Source of the DNA: Desulfobulbaceae bacterium | Lineage (GTDB): Bacteria > Desulfobacterota > Desulfobulbia > Desulfobulbales > SURF-16 | Direction: 5' to 3' | Assembly (NCBI GenBank): GCA_024763115.1 | Contig: JANTGB010000080.1 | Span: forward strand, 1 to 8,452 | Length of the DNA stretch: 8,452 bases | In this document: positions 6,019 through 8,452 of the stretch, piece after piece | Layout: each line of letters starts with the position of its first letter | Numbering within the stretch: position 1 is the stretch's first letter | Translations under genes and position numbers: made by a program | Notes under the pieces: model-generated | What the model saw: only the letters and a program-made list of their open reading frames with translations | What the model was told of the DNA's origin: nothing | Database searches by the model: none

Positions 6019-7374
6019 TTACTTAATATCAATGGTCAGCGTTGCCTCATTCACCTTGAGTGGCGCATATTCCGTGGCCGGAAGCCCCATGTACTCTCCC
6101 ACCGAACTGGGAACCTGACTGTAAAAGAGTTTAGCCTCGATGGTCATTGGCCCGGCTGCAGCGTCTGTGGGAACAACCCATCTATATTTTTCAATCTTCG
6201 TTTCTCTGGGTCCGATCCGGTAATCAATAGCGGTATTCTCTGCAGTGTACCACTGGCAGATCGTCATCCTGCCCTCGGGATCAAAAAACGGCCGGCGGAA
6301 AATCCTGGAACCGTCGGGAACATTGCCATCCCGGCTGAGCCCCTTCCAGTCCTTGACTTCCATGATCTCTCCCATGGCCTGGTAGGCCAGGGAACCGGAG
6401 TCGGCAATGGTATATTCCTCTCCAGGGAGGCCTTTTGGCTCCACTGGAATACTAAATGTCTTACCAGCCGAATCAACTCCCTGCATCTCAAGCCAGAGCA
6501 TCCGCTCTTCGGATGAACCCGACGGCACGTAATGACCGGCTTTGCCGTTAAAGAGTTCCGCCCTCAGCCCCACGTTATCACCCGCAGAGACAGAGGTTTT
6601 TCCAGTGTAAAGGGCCAGATCAATGGCGCCTGCCAGTTTGCTGGCAAAATGGGAACCGTGGAAGACATGGTGAGCAACATCCTCCCGGACCTTGGCCCCA
6701 CCCCTGGCGGCTTTACCTGGCGCATCATACATATGGCAATCCTGGCAGCGAGTCCCCTCTTTCGCATAAGGGCCTGCTTTCCATTCACGGTAGGTGGATT
6801 TTACCCAGGCACCGTAAGGACTTTGCTCGTCGTGGCAGGTAGCGCAAAGTTCGGGACTGCCGGTAAATTCCGAATACTCAACCCCATGAACCGGGGATTT
6901 GGCATCGGACCGGGGCCCCTGCATTGTTTTTCCCGGTTCAATGGTGAAACTGAAATTGAAAGGTTCGGCTTCTGTGCTGCCGGTAATATGATGACAGACC
7001 TCACAGCTTACGCCCTCATTGGCGCGGGTGCCCGCAGCAACGTCTTGGGGGGGAATATCTCCTGACAAAAAGGCAAGGGGACTGTGGCAGCCAATGCAGC
7101 CGGCCTTAACTCCCGAAACCTTCTCCAATTTCTGTGAATGGGGCAGAGCCAGTTTAAAATACTCAACCTCGTCCCATTCATGGGTGAAAGACTGGGACAT
7201 CAGACTCTGCTTCCACTCTTGAAAAATCGCCTTGTGGCAACCGCCGCAATAGGTTGGTTTCTTAAAATCTTTATACGCAAACGAGCCCATTTCAGCGCCC
7301 TGGACCACCTGAGTGGAGCACAGAATGCCAAAACCCAGCCCCAATGCCAGAATATTTCCGCCTCTTCCTTTCAT
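6019..7374 (-). CDS. Periplasmic pentaheme cytochrome c with C-terminal heme-free domain
   Basis: The 451-aa precursor has a Sec signal peptide (about 1-27, cleavage near QGA|E) and five CxxCH heme motifs: CGGCH (43-47), CIGCH (93-97), CEVCH (124-128), CATCH (177-181) and CQDCH (210-214). Spacing and context (TYCGGCHKAIFQEWKQSLMS, GVSCEVCHHI, ELCATCH, CQDCHM) resemble the cytochrome c554-like multiheme family. His65, His129, His164 and the His-rich stretch at 235-242 are candidate distal ligands. Residues about 245-451 have no heme motif and look beta-rich, with GHYVPSGSSEERMLWLEM (282-299) matching the 'GH.VP.G...R..' module seen in other multiheme cytochromes. Its place upstream of the sulfite dehydrogenase suggests it carries electrons to or from that enzyme. 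AGGAGG lies six bases before the ATG. The start also overlaps the stop of a small upstream ORF as ATGA. The precise electron partner is unknown. Confidence 0.92.
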   Translation of the reverse strand: MKGRGGNILALGLGFGILCSTQVVQGAEMGSFAYKDFKKPTYCGGCHKAIFQEWKQSLMSQSFTHEWDEVEYFKLALPHSQKLEKVSGVKAGCIGCHSPLAFLSGDIPPQDVAAGTRANEGVSCEVCHHITGSTEAEPFNFSFTIEPGKTMQGPRSDAKSPVHGVEYSEFTGSPELCATCHDEQSPYGAWVKSTYREWKAGPYAKEGTRCQDCHMYDAPGKAARGGAKVREDVAHHVFHGSHFASKLAGAIDLALYTGKTSVSAGDNVGLRAELFNGKAGHYVPSGSSEERMLWLEMQGVDSAGKTFSIPVEPKGLPGEEYTIADSGSLAYQAMGEIMEVKDWKGLSRDGNVPDGSRIFRRPFFDPEGRMTICQWYTAENTAIDYRIGPRETKIEKYRWVVPTDAAAGPMTIEAKLFYSQVPSSVGEYMGLPATEYAPLKVNEATLTIDIK

Positions 7375-7568
7375 GAAATACCTCCTAAATTTTTTTTGGC
7401 TATATGGAAAGACATCGATTTTCTAAAAGCCATAAAAGCTCGTGCTCTTTCATAGAGAGGGAAAGCATTAGAGCTTATCGCCTTTTTGTCTATTTGCAGA
7501 TTGGTGTGGAGAATGCTGATTACACGAAATAAAGGCCAAACTTGAGAGATAATCAAAAGATTAAGCAT
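7371..7568 (-). CDS. Possible 65-aa leader ORF overlapping the pentaheme cytochrome start
   Basis: AGGAGG at 7573-7578 lies four bases before the ATG at 7568, and the ORF ends in an ATGA overlap with the cytochrome gene, an arrangement typical of translational coupling. The product resembles no family I know. Its N-terminus is hydrophobic (MLNLLIISQVWPLFRVISIL) and the rest is basic, ending in residues whose codons contain the SD sequence of the next gene. It could be a short membrane peptide, a regulatory leader, or chance. The SD sequence and the overlap are the only support; composition is unremarkable and no homology is seen. Confidence 0.33.
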   Translation of the reverse strand: MLNLLIISQVWPLFRVISILHTNLQIDKKAISSNAFPLYERARAFMAFRKSMSFHIAKKNLGGIS

Positions 7569-7613
7569 AGGGCCTCCTAACCCACTAAAGTGGAATAAAA
7601 CATCAGATTTTTC

Positions 7614-7641
7614 AGGATAAGTCCCTTAACAGTAGAGGCAA
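7614..7641 (-). promoter_or_regulatory. Candidate sigma-70-type promoter for the cytochrome/sulfite dehydrogenase cluster
   Basis: On the minus strand TTGCCT (7641-7636), a 16-base spacer and TATCCT (7619-7614) give four matches of six in each box. It lies about 45 bases before the leader ORF start. The left arm of an inverted repeat (7620-7629) sits inside the spacer, where a bound regulator could block RNA polymerase. Boxes of this quality occur by chance, so confidence is low. Confidence 0.28.
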
Positions 7642-7709
7642 GTTATTTATTTCAAAGAAGTTTTTGGATTTCTTGCCACAAATAAAACGAAACCAATTCT
7701 TAAGGGACT
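7620..7709. repeat. 90-bp element bounded by a 10-bp perfect inverted repeat
   Basis: AGTCCCTTAA (7620-7629) and TTAAGGGACT (7700-7709) are exact reverse complements. Nested inside is a second pair, GGCAAG (7637-7642) and CTTGCC (7672-7677). The element lies between the tRNA-Gln gene and the cytochrome cluster. It could be a structured 5' leader, a pair of regulator half-sites or a tiny non-autonomous insertion; no flanking direct repeat is evident. Confidence 0.6.
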
Positions 7710-7754
7710 AAAGGTTGTGTAACTTCAGGCAGGATTGATGAAATTTCCAAAAAG

Positions 7755-7828
7755 TGGCTGGGAGACAGGGACTCGAACCCCGATAGGCAGCGTCAGAGGC
7801 TGCTGTCCTGCCATTAGACGATCTCCCA
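7755..7828 (-). tRNA. tRNA-Gln (anticodon CUG)
   Basis: The 74-base gene folds as a complete cloverleaf. The acceptor stem is TGGGAGA/TCTCCCA (7 bp), the discriminator is G and the 3' CCA is encoded. The anticodon arm is GCAGC-CTCTGAC-GCTGC, placing CTG at positions 34-36. The T arm is CGGGG-TTCGAGT-CCCTG, with a G-T pair. The anticodon reads CAG, so the tRNA is for glutamine. Its wobble base is C, so it is not a CmoA/CmoB substrate. A candidate promoter lies upstream at 7849-7877. Confidence 0.95.
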
Positions 7829-7848
7829 CCCGTTTGGATATGTCGCAA

Positions 7849-7877
7849 AAATTAATGAAATCGGGCTGAAAAGTCAA
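7849..7877 (-). promoter_or_regulatory. Candidate promoter of tRNA-Gln
   Basis: On the minus strand TTGACT (7877-7872), a 17-base spacer and TAATTT (7854-7849) precede the tRNA 5' end by about 20 bases. The -35 box is strong (five of six) and the -10 box weak (three of six). Its position fits a short tRNA leader. Confidence 0.42.
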
Positions 7878-7914
7878 GAGAAAACTGGTCAGCTGCGCTG
7901 GAGGAAGAAAGGGG

Positions 7915-7946
7915 CAAAGGTTCAAAAGGACAAAGGTTCAAAGGGG
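7915..7946 (+). repeat. Octanucleotide tandem array (CAAAGGTT type)
   Basis: Four strict 8-base units occur: CAAAGGTT, CAAAAGGA, CAAAGGTT and CAAAGGGG (7915-7946). The array lies between the tRNA-Gln promoter and the stop codon of the MEMO relic. It is followed by AGGGG-TAG-CCCCT-like dyad symmetry at about 7942-7954. It belongs to the same class of short periodic intergenic arrays as those elsewhere in the window. Confidence 0.85.
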
Positions 7947-7960
7947 TAGCCCCTCTGCCT

Positions 7961-8191
7961 TTATCCATGTATCGTTATGCCGGCATAACCGACAACCTGA
8001 TTCGTGTCACCGCTCGCTTCTCCGGAGTCGCTATAGCGGACGAGCTCTGCCCTGGTTGCACCAAGCTCCAGAGCGGCGATCATGGTGATGGTTGTCGGCA
8101 TGATGCCGCACATGGAGATCCGCTGGCCCAGAACAGTGTCGTAGAGTCCATTGGGGTCAAGATCCAGAATATGACTAATCGCCTGGTGATC
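7961..8191 (-). pseudogene. 3' fragment of an AmmeMemoRadiSam system protein B (MEMO family) gene
   Basis: The last 76 residues of a minus-strand frame, from DHQAISHILDLDPNGLYD to VVGYAGITIHG, match the C-terminal third of MEMO-family proteins. ISMCGIMPTT holds the cysteine equivalent to Cys244 of human MEMO1, a metal ligand. LELGATRAELVRYSDSGEASGD corresponds to the conserved strand and loop before the final GYA. The rest of the family (about 190 residues, including the metal-binding histidines) is missing. Upstream, the frame runs into repeats and hairpins (8199-8300) whose translation is not MEMO-like, and no SD sequence precedes the frame's ATG at 8323. The usual partner genes (AMMECR1 domain, radical SAM) are not in the window. 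I read it as a truncated, dead gene. Confidence 0.82.
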
Positions 8192-8198
8192 TTTGTGA

Positions 8199-8271
8199 GA
8201 TGATAAGAAGTTGCTTTTTGTCGCCTGGCCCGGAGGGCCAAGAAGAAACGATGATAAGAAGATGATAAGAA
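8199..8271 (+). repeat. Three copies of an 11-base word at the MEMO breakpoint
   Basis: GATGATAAGAA occurs at 8199-8209, 8250-8260 and 8261-8271, the last two in tandem. Between the first two copies is a perfect small hairpin, TGGCCC (8226-8231) and GGGCCA (8235-8240). The first copy starts within eight bases of where MEMO homology stops, so this block probably replaced the 5' part of that gene. Confidence 0.75.
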
Positions 8272-8273
8272 AT

Positions 8274-8300
8274 CGCTTTTCAGCATCCCGCTGAAAAGCG
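8274..8300. repeat. Perfect 11-bp stem hairpin beside the 11-base repeats
   Basis: CGCTTTTCAGC (8274-8284) and GCTGAAAAGCG (8290-8300) are exact reverse complements around a five-base loop. It has the form of a REP-like or MITE-end hairpin. No T-run follows on either strand, so an intrinsic terminator is unlikely. Confidence 0.75.
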
Positions 8301-8452
8301 GCCGGAGGCTGAGCCATCCACAAGAATCACTCAACAAATTTTGTTCCTAATAACAAATTATTTAATTATCAAATAAAACTTACTGTCCTATATTATCAAA
8401 AAATGGCTTTATGATCAATTTTCAAAAATTTGGGCACAAAAAGAGTGCAGAT
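8301..8452. other. AT-rich end of window without a gene
   Basis: No plausible coding frame is present. The sequence is markedly AT-rich from about 8335, with the word AACAAATT repeated near 8333 and 8352. It may be an upstream regulatory region of a gene beyond the window, but I see no convincing -35/-10 pair. Confidence 0.4.

Noticed and set aside
7664..7680. Sigma-54 promoter (TGGCA near 7675)
   Set aside because: On the minus strand the GG-N10-GC spacing is not met.

Overview
The window looks like chromosomal DNA from an anaerobic, cytochrome-rich bacterium, most plausibly a Desulfobacterota member (Desulfobulbales-like). This is inference. It rests on a DUF166 protein next to cmoA/cmoB, multiheme c-type cytochromes, a molybdenum sulfite dehydrogenase, a relic of an AmmeMemoRadiSam B (MEMO) gene, and gaps full of short periodic repeats. 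No phage, transposase or CRISPR gene was found.

Layout. Positions 1-221 hold no recognisable gene. From 222 to 3821 five genes run on the plus strand: a 117-aa unknown helical protein, a DUF166 protein, cmoA, cmoB and a TauE/SafE-family transporter. CmoA makes carboxy-S-adenosylmethionine and CmoB transfers the carboxymethyl group to hydroxyuridine-34 of tRNA. From 7568 down to 3964 a minus-strand cluster converges on the transporter: a doubtful 65-aa leader ORF, a pentaheme cytochrome c, a Tat-exported molybdopterin sulfite dehydrogenase (SorA/SoxC type) and a monoheme cytochrome c (SorB-like). The natural reading is periplasmic sulfite oxidation with electrons passed to cytochromes, beside a transporter whose family includes sulfite exporters. 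A minus-strand tRNA-Gln(CUG) lies at 7755-7828. Right of it is the 3' third of a MEMO gene, whose 5' part is replaced by repeats and hairpins. The last 150 bases are AT-rich and carry no gene.

The most unusual signal is between the genes. At least six gaps contain degenerate tandem arrays with a strict 7- or 8-base period. Two gaps hold the arrays as inverted pairs that can fold into long hairpins, and both lie between genes of the cytochrome/sulfite dehydrogenase cluster. In two others the array lies just before a gene that lacks a Shine-Dalgarno (SD) sequence (cmoB and the transporter) and supplies ATG codons in all three frames. The convergent gap also holds a 13-bp-arm inverted repeat with loxP-like spacing. 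By contrast, the three secreted redox proteins each have a perfect AGGAGG six bases before the start codon.
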